64,000 nt of DNA from Microcoleus sp. AS-A8 (GTDB lineage: Bacteria; Cyanobacteriota; Cyanobacteriia; Cyanobacteriales; Coleofasciculaceae), in assembly GCA_039962225.1 (NCBI GenBank), contig JAMPKV010000023.1, forward strand, positions 1 to 64,000. The letters run 5' to 3'. Both the position numbers and the translations under genes were made by a program. Positions 46,301 through 55,808 of this stretch are shown one piece after another (position 1 is the stretch's first letter; every line of letters starts with the position of its first letter). The notes under the pieces were generated by a model. That model was not told where the DNA came from. It saw nothing but the letters and a program-made list of their open reading frames with translations, and did no database searches.

Positions 46301-47579
46301 GGAAGCGACCCCCTTGGTGTTCTTGTAAATAGGGGTCTTCCCATCCGCTGCCGACCAGTTTAGGCCAGCCTCCTGTCTCCGACTCCACCAGGAAATCGCC
46401 GAAATAGTCGGGACGGAATTTGTAAATTGTGATGCGTTCGATATCTAAGAGTTTGCGGACTTCTTGCGCGGTTGTTGCCAAAATGGTATTGATGTCCAGG
46501 CTCTTGCGAATCTTTTCGATCACCAGATTCACGGCTCGCTCCGCTTGAGCCTCTTTAGCACCGACTTCAGCCTGTTTTTGCATTTGAGCCTGAAATTCCA
46601 GGGGCTGTAGGGATGTCGTCAGCTCGGTGACAACTTGGTACAGCAGATGAATTTCGGCTTCCTGCCAGCGTCGGGAAAGCGTCGAGCAGTCTTGCACAAC
46701 GAGTAAGCCCCACACTTGCCCTTCTATGAAAATGGGCAGACTGAGGCTGGCTTTAACTTGAAACTTTTGCAGCAATTGGAGTTGATAGGGCGTTGGAGCT
46801 TTTTGGTAGACATGCTCTAGGACGATGACTTGCTGTTGTTGGTAGTCCTGTCGGTTGTCGGCACCAAATGCGATCGCCGGCAGAGTTTCTCCCAAGGCCG
46901 GAGTATAGCCACCCGCCATCAACTCGGCGACCACCGTACCCTGAGTATCGGTGTGGAATTGGTAGATTAACGCTCGGTCTACCTGTAAATGTTGACCAAC
47001 CTCAGTCACTGTAAGTCTGAGCAAAGCATCTTGAGCGGTCGATTGGCGCATCTGATTCGCCAGGGTTGACAACCACTGCCGTTCATGCTTTAACTGTTGC
47101 TCGGTCGCCATACTCAAGTGAGGCTTCAATTCGGTTGGCAAGTTTTGAGCCAATTTTTCCAACTGGAGAATTTTCTCATAAGCGTCCGGTTGGGTGAGAT
47201 ATCCTGCGTGTTTCAGGTCTGCTTTGATGGCACTGACTAAGGCGAGAGCTTGGTGTGGATCGTCAAAATGGCCTTTGAATCCTACAGGTGTTTGATCGTT
47301 TTTAGGGTGAGTGGGTGAGGAATCGAGTTGGGATTCAAGAGGGGGCATCGCCAGGGAGCGATCGCGTTCTGGCGAGATTAGCGCTAGCTGCTCTGGGGTT
47401 AGCTCTGGCTCAATTACCCATCTCGACTGCCCCGTAGCTGCGGTATTCGGCTCAGTCCCCACATTACAAACATCGGCGCTAGGGTTAGCAACCTCTGAAG
47501 GGTCAACTGCACCGGAGCTACCAGGAATTCCGTTCGGGTTATTGCTATTAAAAGGGTGGCTGTGGCTGAGATCTGTCAT
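43362..47579 (-). CDS. Soluble methyl-accepting photoreceptor with five GAF domains
   Basis: A 1405-residue receptor without a transmembrane segment. The order is a low-complexity N-terminus, GAF1 (about 185-330), GAF2-GAF4 (three near-identical repeats), GAF5, HAMP ([20 protein letters not shown]) and an MCP signalling domain ([22 protein letters not shown]). GAF2-GAF5 keep a Cys-His pair at C445, C624, C803 and C990 in the context TDCHVEAL(E)xF or [10 protein letters not shown], the position of the bilin-binding cysteine of phytochromes and cyanobacteriochromes. GAF1 has Tyr-Gln there. No DXCF second cysteine is seen. It resembles PixJ/PtxD receptors and should report light to the adjacent CheA/CheW; the spectral type is not predictable. 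Confidence 0.9.
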   Translation of the reverse strand: MTDLSHSHPFNSNNPNGIPGSSGAVDPSEVANPSADVCNVGTEPNTAATGQSRWVIEPELTPEQLALISPERDRSLAMPPLESQLDSSPTHPKNDQTPVGFKGHFDDPHQALALVSAIKADLKHAGYLTQPDAYEKILQLEKLAQNLPTELKPHLSMATEQQLKHERQWLSTLANQMRQSTAQDALLRLTVTEVGQHLQVDRALIYQFHTDTQGTVVAELMAGGYTPALGETLPAIAFGADNRQDYQQQQVIVLEHVYQKAPTPYQLQLLQKFQVKASLSLPIFIEGQVWGLLVVQDCSTLSRRWQEAEIHLLYQVVTELTTSLQPLEFQAQMQKQAEVGAKEAQAERAVNLVIEKIRKSLDINTILATTAQEVRKLLDIERITIYKFRPDYFGDFLVESETGGWPKLVGSGWEDPYLQEHQGGRFRNNEPLVVDDVYNGGLTDCHVEALENFGVKSCMVVSIFQGKKLWGLLSAFQHSGPRHWQDSEVKWLSQIAAQLGLALQQAEYLEKLQDQTQQMGKEAERERSIARVIDKIRQSSDMDTIFRVAAQEVRRLLDVERITIYKFRPDYFGDFLVESETGGWPKLVGSGWEDPYLQENEGGRFRHNEPLVVDDVYNGSLTDCHVEALEYFGVKSCMVVSIFQGKKLWGLLSAFQHSGPRHWQESEVKLLFQIAAQLGLAIQQAEYVAQLKEQATQIAKGAERERIVASILEKILKSSDLDTVFKTTVQEVRKVLNVERVTIYKFRPDYFGDFLVESESGGWPKLVGSGWEDPYLQEHKGGRFRNNEVFVVDDIYKTDMTDCHVEALEFFAIKSCLVAPILQGQKLWGLVSAFQHSESRHWQEGEVKLLAQIGTQLGLALQQAEYIEELRVQSQQLAKSVDRGAVYSRLIYRLGSVLIQENFSLDHLLQLALLELRKQLKCDRVGIYQFNPDWSGQFIVEDVGSNWTKLVGTDLAMVEDTHLQENKGGRYRRRETFSVDDIYTIGHQECHVQLLEQWDAKAYMIAPIFKGDQLWGLLGAYQNDAPRHWEQMDVNLLAQVGVQMGLALQQAEYLEQLRTQAQQLTESAERERGAKEQLQREVIQLLTAVRPALKGDLTVRAPVTEDEVGTIADAYNNTLQSLRGIVKQVQGASRQVAQTSQDSESSIAGLASQAQQQFQFLERTLEQIQTLVNSTNAVSTNAQQVNFAVQQANQTVREGDAAMNHTVDGILAIRETVAETSKRLKRLSESSQKVSRVVNLISNFTTQTQLLALNAAIEATRAGQYGRGFVVVADEVRSLARQSAEATTEIAQLVQEIQEGTAEVSVAMETGIQQVAQGTHLVTNARQNLNAIVEATSQISQLVEGITQATQLQTNQFQSVTQTMTDVAAIANKTSEDSVEISTSFKELLAMAQNLQASADQFKVD

Positions 47580-48048
47580 AGTTTATTGGCTTCTGGATTC
47601 AAAGGGTGGAAATTTGCACAGCAAGCTCCAACAGCAGCCCAGCGTTTTTTTGCGGCTAGCTGTTGTTTTTGGATATCAACGTTAAAGCTGTGGGTTGTTA
47701 CAAAGAAAGGCAGATGGCAGAAGGCAGAAGGCAGAAGGGCAGAAGGCAAGAAAAACTTTAGTTGTGGGTGTTATTGCCCACGCCTGAAAGAAAAAAGTTT
47801 GGGAAAACAGACGACTATCGTGTCTTGAATCAAAAGAGCCTTTTTCATCCACGTTTTACTCCCGTCCTGCCCCAAAAATACCTATTAACGAACCACAGAG
47901 GCGCAGAGAGCGCAGAGGAAGGGATAGGTAATTTTCGAGTGGGCAGGGAGTAAAAACGTGGGAGCCAAAAAGCGCTCTGCTTTCTATCTTCTGTCCTTAC
48001 TAAAGCTCCGGTCTGCCTTCTGCCTTCTGCCTTCTGCCTTTTGCTATA
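47580..48048. repeat. Intergenic region with inverted heptanucleotide STRR arrays
   Basis: 469 bp. About five ggcagaa-type heptamers run from 47709 to 47748, and about four complementary ttctgcc heptamers from 48011 to 48044, in opposite orientation about 265 bp apart, so they could pair. Between them lies a dispersed accacagaggcgcagagagc repeat at 47891-47920. No ORF is credible. Confidence 0.6.
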
Positions 48049-48597
48049 TCAGGAATGCCTCTGCCACAAGGGATACTGAGCAATGGCGATGACATCTAAG
48101 ACCGTACCGTTGTCCCCGCGCAGTGCCCCCAGGACAAAAGGCAAGAGTTTAGGCGGAAATAAACCAGGGGCAACGGGCTGGAGTTGCTGTAAGTCGTGTA
48201 ACTCGATGTCGTTGACTTGTTGCACCACGAGACCGACGGACTGACCCTGAACCTGAACCACCATTACTGTCGGAGGCACCAACAAGGATTGTTGCCGAAA
48301 CAGGGGGGGACATCCCACCAGATGGTTGAGGTCTATCAGCCAAATCATTTCTCCTCGCCAATTGCAAATTCCTAAAACCTGACTGGGCATTTCAGGTACT
48401 GGGAGAATTTCTGCCACATTCAGCCTAAAAATTTCTGTAATTTGTTCTAGGGGCAGCAGAGCACTGTCTTCAACACCCAAGGGAAAGCGAAGCAAGCGTT
48501 GGCGTGTTTCTGGGGGTAGGGCAGCTTCAGACAGAAAGTCTAATGTCAGCAAGTCAAGGCTGCTTACTGTTTGCCCAAAGTCAAGCGAGTTCAGCAT
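48049..48597 (-). CDS. CheW-like adaptor (PixI-like)
   Basis: A 182-residue CheW-domain protein (LPLEQITEIFRLNVAEILPVPEMPSQVLGICNWRGEMIWLIDLNHLVG is the hallmark; later VVQVQGQSVGLVVQQVNDIEL). It couples the multi-GAF receptor, next gene in the operon, to the CheA kinase. It starts 20 bp after the CheY-like gene. Confidence 0.92.
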   Translation of the reverse strand: MLNSLDFGQTVSSLDLLTLDFLSEAALPPETRQRLLRFPLGVEDSALLPLEQITEIFRLNVAEILPVPEMPSQVLGICNWRGEMIWLIDLNHLVGCPPLFRQQSLLVPPTVMVVQVQGQSVGLVVQQVNDIELHDLQQLQPVAPGLFPPKLLPFVLGALRGDNGTVLDVIAIAQYPLWQRHS

Positions 48598-48617
48598 GAA
48601 TCCCTGTTCCTCATCAC

Positions 48618-48986
48618 CTAATAAATGGAAGTCAATTGCTGGATGGTTTGCATGAGTGCTTTTTGATCGATCGGCTTAGGGATGTAGGCATCGGCTCCCA
48701 GCATCGAACCCCAAAGTTTATCGGCTTCGGTTCCTTTGGTTGAACAAATCACGACTGGGATGGCTTGGGTATGGGAATTGGTCTTGATTTCGCGGCACAG
48801 TTCAAATCCGCTTTGCCCTGGCAAAATCACATCGAGAATTACCAAATCGGGTTTTTGCGACTGAAGTTGAACACGGGCTTCTTCACCACTGGTGACACTG
48901 ATTACGGTTAAACCCGCCTGTCTGAGGTGACGGGTAATCACTTCGGTTTCCGTGAGACTATCTTCAACCAACAGGACTGTAGTCAT
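48618..48986 (-). CDS. CheY/PilH-like response regulator
   Basis: A single receiver domain of 122 residues with LVEDSLTETE, the phosphorylatable Asp in LVILDVILPGQSG, Ser/Thr in VICSTKG and Lys in IPKPID. It is the second gene of the operon, in the position of PixH in phototaxis loci. Output is probably through the type IV pilus motors or as a phosphate sink. Confidence 0.93.
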   Translation of the reverse strand: MTTVLLVEDSLTETEVITRHLRQAGLTVISVTSGEEARVQLQSQKPDLVILDVILPGQSGFELCREIKTNSHTQAIPVVICSTKGTEADKLWGSMLGADAYIPKPIDQKALMQTIQQLTSIY

Positions 48987-49078
48987 AAAACAAGCTTTTG
49001 TCAGATAAAATGGGTCAAATTCATGGCTTTGGGCTTTAAACCAAGGGCAAGAGACTCATCCTGCCAATTTTGCTACCT

Positions 49079-50353
49079 CTAGGATGGAGCAGGTTTTGTT
49101 AGCACTAGATACTTTTGCAGAATACTCAGCACTTTTTCCCGCCCGATGGGCTTGGCTAAAAAGCCCGTAGAGCCAACCATCTTGGCTCGTACCCGGTCTA
49201 CAATTCCGTCATTACTGGTGAGAATAATCACAGGCGTATCTTGAAATACTGACATTCGGCGAACTTGCGAGCAGATTTCATACCCGTTGGTAACGGGCAT
49301 AATCAGATCCAAAAAGATTAGGTGAGGTTTATGCTCTAGCAAGAGTGGCAGTGCTTGCACTGGGTCTTGAATCAGGATGCACCGATAGCCAACCTGAGCG
49401 AGAATATGATTCATCCTCTGGCAATCAAGTCGGCTGTCATCGATATAAGCCACCAAGGGACTCGTCTGTTGGGCTTGAACCGGCCTTACCCGTGAACCGA
49501 AGGCTGGGGGCTGAGGAGGAGTCGTTGGCTTGATGGCATAGTTCAAGTCCCCAACTTCGAGTACTTCAATCAATCCTTTACGGATGTAGGGCATGATGGA
49601 CAGGGTTAGGGGTAACAGGTTCTGTTTTAACTTGACCGCTAAATCCCTGAATGTCTGATGACCATCCACAAGGGTGATCAGGTTTTGGTAGACTTTGGGC
49701 GAAGTTTGCCAACGCAATTCCTCAGCTTTGGAGATGGCGGGAGCAAGGTTGGGGGAAACCTCGGCTAAGGCGTCCTGCTGCCAAGCCTGCCAAGTTTGCA
49801 AGGCTTGCTGCCAAATCGGCTCAACTTGAATCGAAACCAGTGTGGAATCGCTCGAATTTAAGGTGTCTGGAGGAATGGAGCGGTAGGTGAGTTGCAAGGC
49901 TGAACGATAGCGGAATCGATCCCATCGTTGATGGATATCGAAGAGTATCTCCGCAATGTAACCTTCAACAATCGCCGACATTTGCGATCGCCTAAGTTTC
50001 CCCTGCTTCATCAACTCGACTAAAAAGCGGTAGTCTCCATCTTGAGGCTGAACCGCTTTTTGAGAGATAGTAGACACTCGCGTGGGAAGCTTGCGCTGTG
50101 TACATAGACTGGCTAAGGCATTGCTATCGATCGCCAGTTGCGGACAGTACATAGATAACTGCCGCAGCAATCGGCGAATGGGATGTATTTCATCAGCACC
50201 CCAAATCAAACTACCTTGGCGGAAATACAGACTCCAACCCTGAGATTTGGGTTCTTTAATCGCCAAATCCAACTGACCTGTAAATCCCTGTTCGCTGCAA
50301 ACCAGAATCTGCTTTGCCAGTTCGGCGGTGGTAACTACCTCCTGAGTTGCCAT
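49079..50353 (-). CDS. PatA-like response regulator (PATAN plus receiver)
   Basis: A 424-residue protein. The N-terminal two-thirds match the PatA N-terminal region/PATAN type (ELAKQILVCSEQGFTGQLDL, then WSLYFRQGSLIWG), and the C-terminal receiver has YIDDSRLDCQ, Asp in LIFLDLIMPVTNG and Lys in FLAKPIG. It matches PixG/HmpA/PtxA, the first gene of cyanobacterial che-like loci, which steers pilus activity. The start is the ATG at 50353, six bases after AAGGAGT (50359-50365); the frame upstream to 50398 is not needed. It is first in the operon, so the operon promoter lies to the right. Confidence 0.92.
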   Translation of the reverse strand: MATQEVVTTAELAKQILVCSEQGFTGQLDLAIKEPKSQGWSLYFRQGSLIWGADEIHPIRRLLRQLSMYCPQLAIDSNALASLCTQRKLPTRVSTISQKAVQPQDGDYRFLVELMKQGKLRRSQMSAIVEGYIAEILFDIHQRWDRFRYRSALQLTYRSIPPDTLNSSDSTLVSIQVEPIWQQALQTWQAWQQDALAEVSPNLAPAISKAEELRWQTSPKVYQNLITLVDGHQTFRDLAVKLKQNLLPLTLSIMPYIRKGLIEVLEVGDLNYAIKPTTPPQPPAFGSRVRPVQAQQTSPLVAYIDDSRLDCQRMNHILAQVGYRCILIQDPVQALPLLLEHKPHLIFLDLIMPVTNGYEICSQVRRMSVFQDTPVIILTSNDGIVDRVRAKMVGSTGFLAKPIGREKVLSILQKYLVLTKPAPS

Positions 50354-51828
50354 TGGAAACTCCTTTAAACATGAACTAACAAATGAAGAAGTAAGCATTG
50401 CTCACTACCTTAGATAGAATGGCTAAGTCTAAAAGACTAAAAAAAGGTTCAACAAATCATAGACACGAACTATCTGCTCAATGTCTACTGTTACAAGACG
50501 CTCCTCCGAGCCATACTAGGTGCTGAAAACGGTATTTTGCTCTAATACAGCGTTCTATCGCCTAATCATTATTCGATTTTTGTCAAGAGTTAAAACTCTA
50601 TTACACAGGCGTTTTCTACCTTTGACGGGTCTTTGGGAACCTCATCATTATTAAAATTTGAAGTCAAATTTTATCGGTTAACTTCATCATTTATTGAAAA
50701 ATAGAGATATTCGTACCAGGCAACCCACTCATGTTGTTGAACTCTCTTAATAGCTGTTCATCGTGTGTATTTCAGGTGAAATACGTGGCTTTTAACTCTT
50801 CTGTAAAAATAGCCATGACTTACGATTAAAATTGCGAAATTTGGCTTGAAAGCACCCTTTATCTGGCTTTCATTCAATATTTAGGCAACACTGTTGCGAG
50901 TAAGTTGGATGGCCATGAAGCCTTGGTAGATTGCTCAGACTGGTCAGCACCCAATTCTATGGATTCTTAGGCTGAGATTATTGACACTTAAGAACACCCT
51001 TAATCGCCTGGAACTCTCTTCTCGCTTGTTCGATCTTTACCCTGACTCAGCTTAGGAGCATCCAAGTTCCTTAATTCAGACGTTGAAACCGGGTTCGGCT
51101 TGAGAGCAAGTCTGAAAATACAAATTGATCACCGTATTACATGTATAACATTATATTCCTGTGAATGTACTTATGTAAATAGGCTTTGTCTGGCTACACA
51201 GACCGTCTTTAGACGATCTATGTTGAACCTTGACACAGGACATGATCGCTCCTGTATTACAGGCTCTGTCAATTTATTACTTCCTCTCGGCATCAAATCA
51301 GGTAAATCAGCAATTAAATTTTTGAATTCCACTCGATTTTTCTCTGGTCAGAACATGAAAGACCGATAAAATATATCTTGAGATACTGGCAATCAAGGCA
51401 TTTATAATATTAATGGCTAGTCATGAAACTATTAACCAGTGGAGAATTTATGAAGTGTCGATGAATGAATCTTCGCTTCAGCTCTCCTCTTTTGGCTGAG
51501 TAGCATCTTACAAGGGGCACAAAGTGGATTTGACAAAATCTACACTACGCCAGAATCAAGTGTTACTCGACGTTGAAATAATCGTTTTTTGTATCAAAAA
51601 TCACAAAAAAACAGTCAACTAATGCTGAAAGTGGAAAGCTTGGGAATAGTAGCTAATTGAGGTGAATGAGTGCGATCGCAACGGGCTGTTCTATCCGCAA
51701 TAGGTAGCATTATAAAACCAACTATCGGGGTCTGGCTTCACCCAAACGGTTCACCTAAATAGAGGAATTGCACTGGCTTTGAGCCATTGTAAGGTGATTC
51801 CAGTGTATCGGCAATTCTCCAATTTAAT
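50354..51828. other. 1.5-kb region without a convincing gene upstream of the phototaxis operon
   Basis: AT-rich sequence between divergent genes (the PatA-like operon and the pentapeptide protein). The only long frame (51100-51369, plus strand) lacks coding character and a ribosome-binding site. No tRNA, transposase fragment, repeat array or known riboswitch is recognised. It probably carries promoters for both sides and perhaps decayed DNA or unannotated RNA. Confidence 0.4.
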
Positions 51829-52278
51829 ATGAAATTCCAAGGGATAACAGCGATAACTCTCCTGGCAACCGTTGGATTTAGCTCTGTTGTTTACGCCGCA
51901 TCCAACGAACACTTTCAAACATTGCAGCAGACGGGCGATTGTATTCAATGTGATTTGAGAGGTGCGCCCCTGAATCAGGCTAACCTGAGTGGTGCCAATC
52001 TCAAAGGGACTCAACTCAGTTCCGCTTCCCTGAAGAAGGCTCAACTTGCGAATGCTAACCTGAGTGATGCCAATCTCAAAGGAGCGGATCTAGAGAATGC
52101 TGATCTCCGAGGGGCTAATCTCAAGGGAGCTAACTTAGAGTTGGCAAATTTGAGTGGTGCCAATCTGGAAGGGGCGAACCTTCAGGGGGCGACATTGGAA
52201 GGTGCCTTAATCAACGGAGTCAACTTTTGTCGTGCGACTGTACCAGAACGCTATCGCTCATTGCGAAGCTGTCGGTAA
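51829..52278 (+). CDS. Secreted pentapeptide-repeat protein
   Basis: 149 residues. A signal peptide ([20 protein letters not shown], cleavage after VYA) precedes a short Cys-containing segment (TGDCIQCDL) and about 17 A(D/N)LXX repeats that form a short right-handed solenoid in the periplasm or thylakoid lumen. The C-terminus has two more cysteines ([16 protein letters not shown]). This type, with CIQCDL before the repeats, is common in cyanobacteria; function unknown. Confidence 0.88.
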   Translation: MKFQGITAITLLATVGFSSVVYAASNEHFQTLQQTGDCIQCDLRGAPLNQANLSGANLKGTQLSSASLKKAQLANANLSDANLKGADLENADLRGANLKGANLELANLSGANLEGANLQGATLEGALINGVNFCRATVPERYRSLRSCR

Positions 52279-52471
52279 AATTCAATCGTTGCGATCGCTG
52301 CGGAATGAGAGATGCTGCATTCATTAACATCAGTGAAACACCTGAAGCATCGAGCGCCAAACACTGGGGGTGTGGTCAAAACCCGTCGGTAGATGCGATC
52401 TGCGCTGACGCTCGTTCAACGAAGTCGTTCCCGAAAGGTAGACAGGGCTTAGCTCCGCTATCGCAGCAGCG

Positions 52472-54799
52472 CTACGCGATCGCAACTGGCTTAATGCCTT
52501 CCACACGGGGTATCACACAACCCACAATTCGACTCTGGGCATAACCTCTGGCTTGCAGTGTGGCTAAACATACATCGGCTTGCCCAGCCGGCACCGCTGC
52601 CAGAAGTCCACCAGAGGTTTGGGGGTCAAACAAAAGTGGGTATTTGGCACAAGTGCTGACTTCAGATAAGTTGTTGATGTAATACGAGGCTCTTAGATTC
52701 TGGGGTTGCAGAGAACTCATAATTCCCTTTTCCACTGTTTCGAGTGCCCCATCCAAAACTGGAATGGCCTCTAAATCCAACTCAACAGCCACACCCGAAG
52801 CTTTCACCATTTCCATCAGGTGCCCCAACAAACCAAACCCTGTGATATCCGTGCAGGCCGTCGCCCCATGTTGCACAAATACCTTAGCGGCTTCCTGATT
52901 GGATAGCAACATGGAGTGAACCGCCTGATCAATCCACCGCCCCTTCGCCTGCAACCGCATATCAGCAGCAAATAAAGTGCCCGTGCCTAGCGCTTTCGTG
53001 ACAATCAACACTTGACCGGGCTGCATACCCCCTTTCCTGAGCAACTTCTCCGGTGCTGCCAGTCCATTGCAAGCCAGTCCGAAAGCTAATGCTGCCCCTT
53101 CTGTGGTGTGACCCCCAATCAATTGCGCCTGTGCTTGGTAGAGTACATGCATCGCACCTGATAGCAGTTGATAGAGCGTTTCTTCTACTTTGTCTTCGCT
53201 GGCATAAGGAACACTCACCATTGCCAAGGCACTCTGAGGGGTTGCGCCCATGGCAAAAATATCACTTAAGCAGTGATGAGTACTAATTTGACCAAAAATG
53301 TAAGGGTCACTGAGCAAAGCGGGAAAATAATCAATAGTCTGCACGATCACTTGACCTGCGGGGACTTGTATTACCGCTGCATCATCCGGCGTTCCCAATC
53401 CGATGAGAATATCCTCTCGTTGCATCCAATTTGGGGTTTGCAGTTGCAGCCGTTGCAATACTCGTTCTAGGGTAGAACTGCCAACTTTAGACCCGCAACC
53501 CGCACAACGCATTACTGGAGTTTGGTTTCCTCCCTGAACCCCCTTCACTCCCTCTTTATTAAAAAGACTACTGGGGGGTAAGGGTAAGATGGAGTTTGGA
53601 GTTTGGATGTTAGGCTCTTGCCCATTCCCCATGGGTGACAAGTCACTGAAGCGCTGCATGAATTTGCGATCGATGTAATCTTTCCAGCGCCACAGTAAAG
53701 GCGATTGCCAGCACAAAGCCCCCCAAGATGCGATCGCTTCTCCGTCCCCTGTACCAATTAATCCTAAAAATTGCTGCTGCGGTTTGTAAGGTTTTAAGGG
53801 TTTTTCCCGTAAGAACGCCGTCAAATTTTCAAACAGTGGTTTTCCCTGACGCACGGCAAAAACCCCAGCTTTGGGACGGGGATGATTGACCATCGTGGCA
53901 ATGTCACCAGCGGCAAAAATATGGGGATGAGACAGGGATTGCAAGGTGTCTCCCACCAAAATAAAGCCGTCTGAATCGGTTTTCAGTCCAGATTCCTCAA
54001 TCCATTCCGGTGCTGAGGCGTTTGTCACCCAGAATGTATAATCGCACTCTACCTGTAAACCGGACTCACAGTCAATTTTGTCCGGTAAAACCTCACTGAC
54101 GGTTTCCTCTAAATGTACCTGAACACCCCGATTCATCAGCAGGTGGTAGAGGTGTCGGCGTACCCAAGCATTATGGTTGGGCATTAATTCAGCACCACGC
54201 TGGAATAAATGAATTTGTGGCTGCTGTTGTTGTGGGTGTTCTTTGGCTTGAAGGATTTGATGCAGATGGTGTTGCATCGTCAGCGCGAGTTCCACGCCGC
54301 CAGCACCACCCCCCACAATACCTAGATGCATGGGTTGTTGGGGATTTTGGGTAAATTCCTCAATTAACTGATTCCAGTGTTGTAAAAATAGGGGAACTGG
54401 CTTGGCGGGAATGGCATATTGGGCGGCACCGGGTACATCCACTTTGGCTGGAGTGCTGCCAATATCGATGGATAAGACATCGAAGGCGACGGGTGGATGA
54501 TTGGCACAGAGAACTTTGTTGTTTTTTAAGTCAAGACCGACTGCGCGATCAATATAAAGTTGAGCTTGGGCAAACTGAGCAAGGTGTCGCAGATCAATGT
54601 GGCATTCGTCAAAGTCATAGTAACCCGCAACATGACCGGGCAACATCCCAGAATAAGGGGTGTGGGAGGTGTCGGTAATCAGAGTAATGCGTAATCCGGG
54701 CAACGGCTTCATGCCCAACATGCGAAGTGCGATCGCATGGGTATGACCGCCACCAATTAATACTAAGTCTTTCACAATGGGATGGGTTACTGGCTGCAT
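52472..54799 (-). CDS. selD: Selenide, water dikinase SelD fused to an NADH-dehydrogenase-like domain
   Basis: 775 residues in two parts. Residues 1 to about 390 form an FAD-dependent pyridine nucleotide-disulfide oxidoreductase (LVLIGGGHTHAIALRML, GIVGGGAGGVELAL, IFAAGDIA), as in NDH-2-like proteins. A low-complexity linker of about 50 residues follows. The C-terminal part is SelD (CAGCGSKVGSSTLERVL with the catalytic Cys/Lys, GTPDDAAVI, DITGFGLLGHL, DPQTSGGLL), which makes selenophosphate from selenide and ATP. This fusion is frequent in cyanobacteria. The linker (PPSSLFNKEGVKGVQGG) is encoded by a dispersed repeat, and the stop codon falls in a REP/HIP1 repeat. Confidence 0.93.
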   Translation of the reverse strand: MQPVTHPIVKDLVLIGGGHTHAIALRMLGMKPLPGLRITLITDTSHTPYSGMLPGHVAGYYDFDECHIDLRHLAQFAQAQLYIDRAVGLDLKNNKVLCANHPPVAFDVLSIDIGSTPAKVDVPGAAQYAIPAKPVPLFLQHWNQLIEEFTQNPQQPMHLGIVGGGAGGVELALTMQHHLHQILQAKEHPQQQQPQIHLFQRGAELMPNHNAWVRRHLYHLLMNRGVQVHLEETVSEVLPDKIDCESGLQVECDYTFWVTNASAPEWIEESGLKTDSDGFILVGDTLQSLSHPHIFAAGDIATMVNHPRPKAGVFAVRQGKPLFENLTAFLREKPLKPYKPQQQFLGLIGTGDGEAIASWGALCWQSPLLWRWKDYIDRKFMQRFSDLSPMGNGQEPNIQTPNSILPLPPSSLFNKEGVKGVQGGNQTPVMRCAGCGSKVGSSTLERVLQRLQLQTPNWMQREDILIGLGTPDDAAVIQVPAGQVIVQTIDYFPALLSDPYIFGQISTHHCLSDIFAMGATPQSALAMVSVPYASEDKVEETLYQLLSGAMHVLYQAQAQLIGGHTTEGAALAFGLACNGLAAPEKLLRKGGMQPGQVLIVTKALGTGTLFAADMRLQAKGRWIDQAVHSMLLSNQEAAKVFVQHGATACTDITGFGLLGHLMEMVKASGVAVELDLEAIPVLDGALETVEKGIMSSLQPQNLRASYYINNLSEVSTCAKYPLLFDPQTSGGLLAAVPAGQADVCLATLQARGYAQSRIVGCVIPRVEGIKPVAIA
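53535..53585. repeat. Dispersed repeat encoding part of the SelD linker
   Basis: The sequence ccctgaacccccttcactcc, ctctttattaaaaagac, tactggggggtaagg is a semi-palindromic intergenic-type repeat (ccccc...ttaataaa...gggg). In frame it gives PPSSLFNKEGVKGVQGG, a peptide signature often left by this repeat class in cyanobacterial proteins. Confidence 0.5.
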
Positions 54800-55032
54800 T
54801 GGGACGCCGTATCTGGAATAAAGAACCCTGACACCATGATAATTGTCCTTAATTTTTCCCTACTGAGTCATAAATTCCCATGACCGATTACCGATTACCC
54901 ATTGCCTAAAAATAGGGTTTTCCACCACAAATATGGGAGCAGCAGCCTAGTTTCTAAAACTGTAACCCATCGGACTTCACACCAATTTGGATGCCAGATT
55001 AGGGACATCCAATCCACTGAGTCAGCCAAAAG

Positions 55033-55794
55033 ATGAACAGCTTCCTTTACTCCCCGTTGAATTCCTGGGATCGGTTGAAGGCATTATTGTTAGTGGGTAG
55101 TTTGCTCACTCTCACCTCCTGTCAAGCTGTTTCGAGTAACGCCCAAACGCCCAATTTGGCTTCTGCGGCTAGAACCTTGACAGTTTCAGGTACCGGCAGT
55201 GTTAATATTCCCACAACCTTGACTCAGGTGCGTTTGGGTGTTGAAATTCAGGGAAAAACGGCTCAGGACGTACAACAGCAAATCGCCAAGCGATCGCAAA
55301 TGGTGGTGGAACTGCTGAAATCCCGCAAAGTGGAAAAGCTGGAAACTACGGGTATTAGCCTGACGCCTAACTACACCTACAAAGATGGGAAGCAAAGCAT
55401 TAATGGTTATATTGGCACTAACACCGTCAGCTTTCGCATTGATACCGATAAATCTGGGAGGCTGTTAGATGAGGCGATCAACGCCGGAGCAACACGGATT
55501 GATGGTGTGAGTTTTGTGGCTTCGGATAATGCGATCGCACAAGCTCAACAGCAAGCGATTCAGAAAGCGGCTGACGATGCGAAAAAGCAAGCGGATGCGG
55601 CATTGAGAGCACTCAATCTCGATCAACGGGAAGTGATGGGCATTCAAATTAATGGAGCCAACCCACCTCAACCCATCATTTATCCCGCTGTTGCCAATCA
55701 GGGTAAAGTCGCAGCAGAGCAAAGGGCTGACTTACCCGTTGTTGGGGGTGAGCAGAAGGTGCAACAATCCGTGACGCTGCAAATTCGCTACTAA
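55033..55794 (+). CDS. SIMPL domain (DUF541) lipoprotein
   Basis: 253 residues. The N-terminus is a lipoprotein signal with lipobox LTSC near residue 30, so it should be anchored in a membrane facing the periplasm. The SIMPL/DUF541 domain follows (LTVSGTGSVNIPTTLTQVRLGVEIQGKTAQDVQQQIAKRS, later AIAQAQQQAIQKAADDAKKQADAALRALN). The family, which includes BP26/YggE, is linked to oxidative stress tolerance and forms channel-like rings; the exact role is unknown. Confidence 0.9.
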   Translation: MNSFLYSPLNSWDRLKALLLVGSLLTLTSCQAVSSNAQTPNLASAARTLTVSGTGSVNIPTTLTQVRLGVEIQGKTAQDVQQQIAKRSQMVVELLKSRKVEKLETTGISLTPNYTYKDGKQSINGYIGTNTVSFRIDTDKSGRLLDEAINAGATRIDGVSFVASDNAIAQAQQQAIQKAADDAKKQADAALRALNLDQREVMGIQINGANPPQPIIYPAVANQGKVAAEQRADLPVVGGEQKVQQSVTLQIRY

Positions 55795-55808
55795 ATATTA
55801 TGTCCGCG

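Noticed and set aside
51100-51369. 89-codon plus-strand frame in the 1.5-kb gap
   Set aside because: Unbiased composition, no start signal, no recognisable domain.
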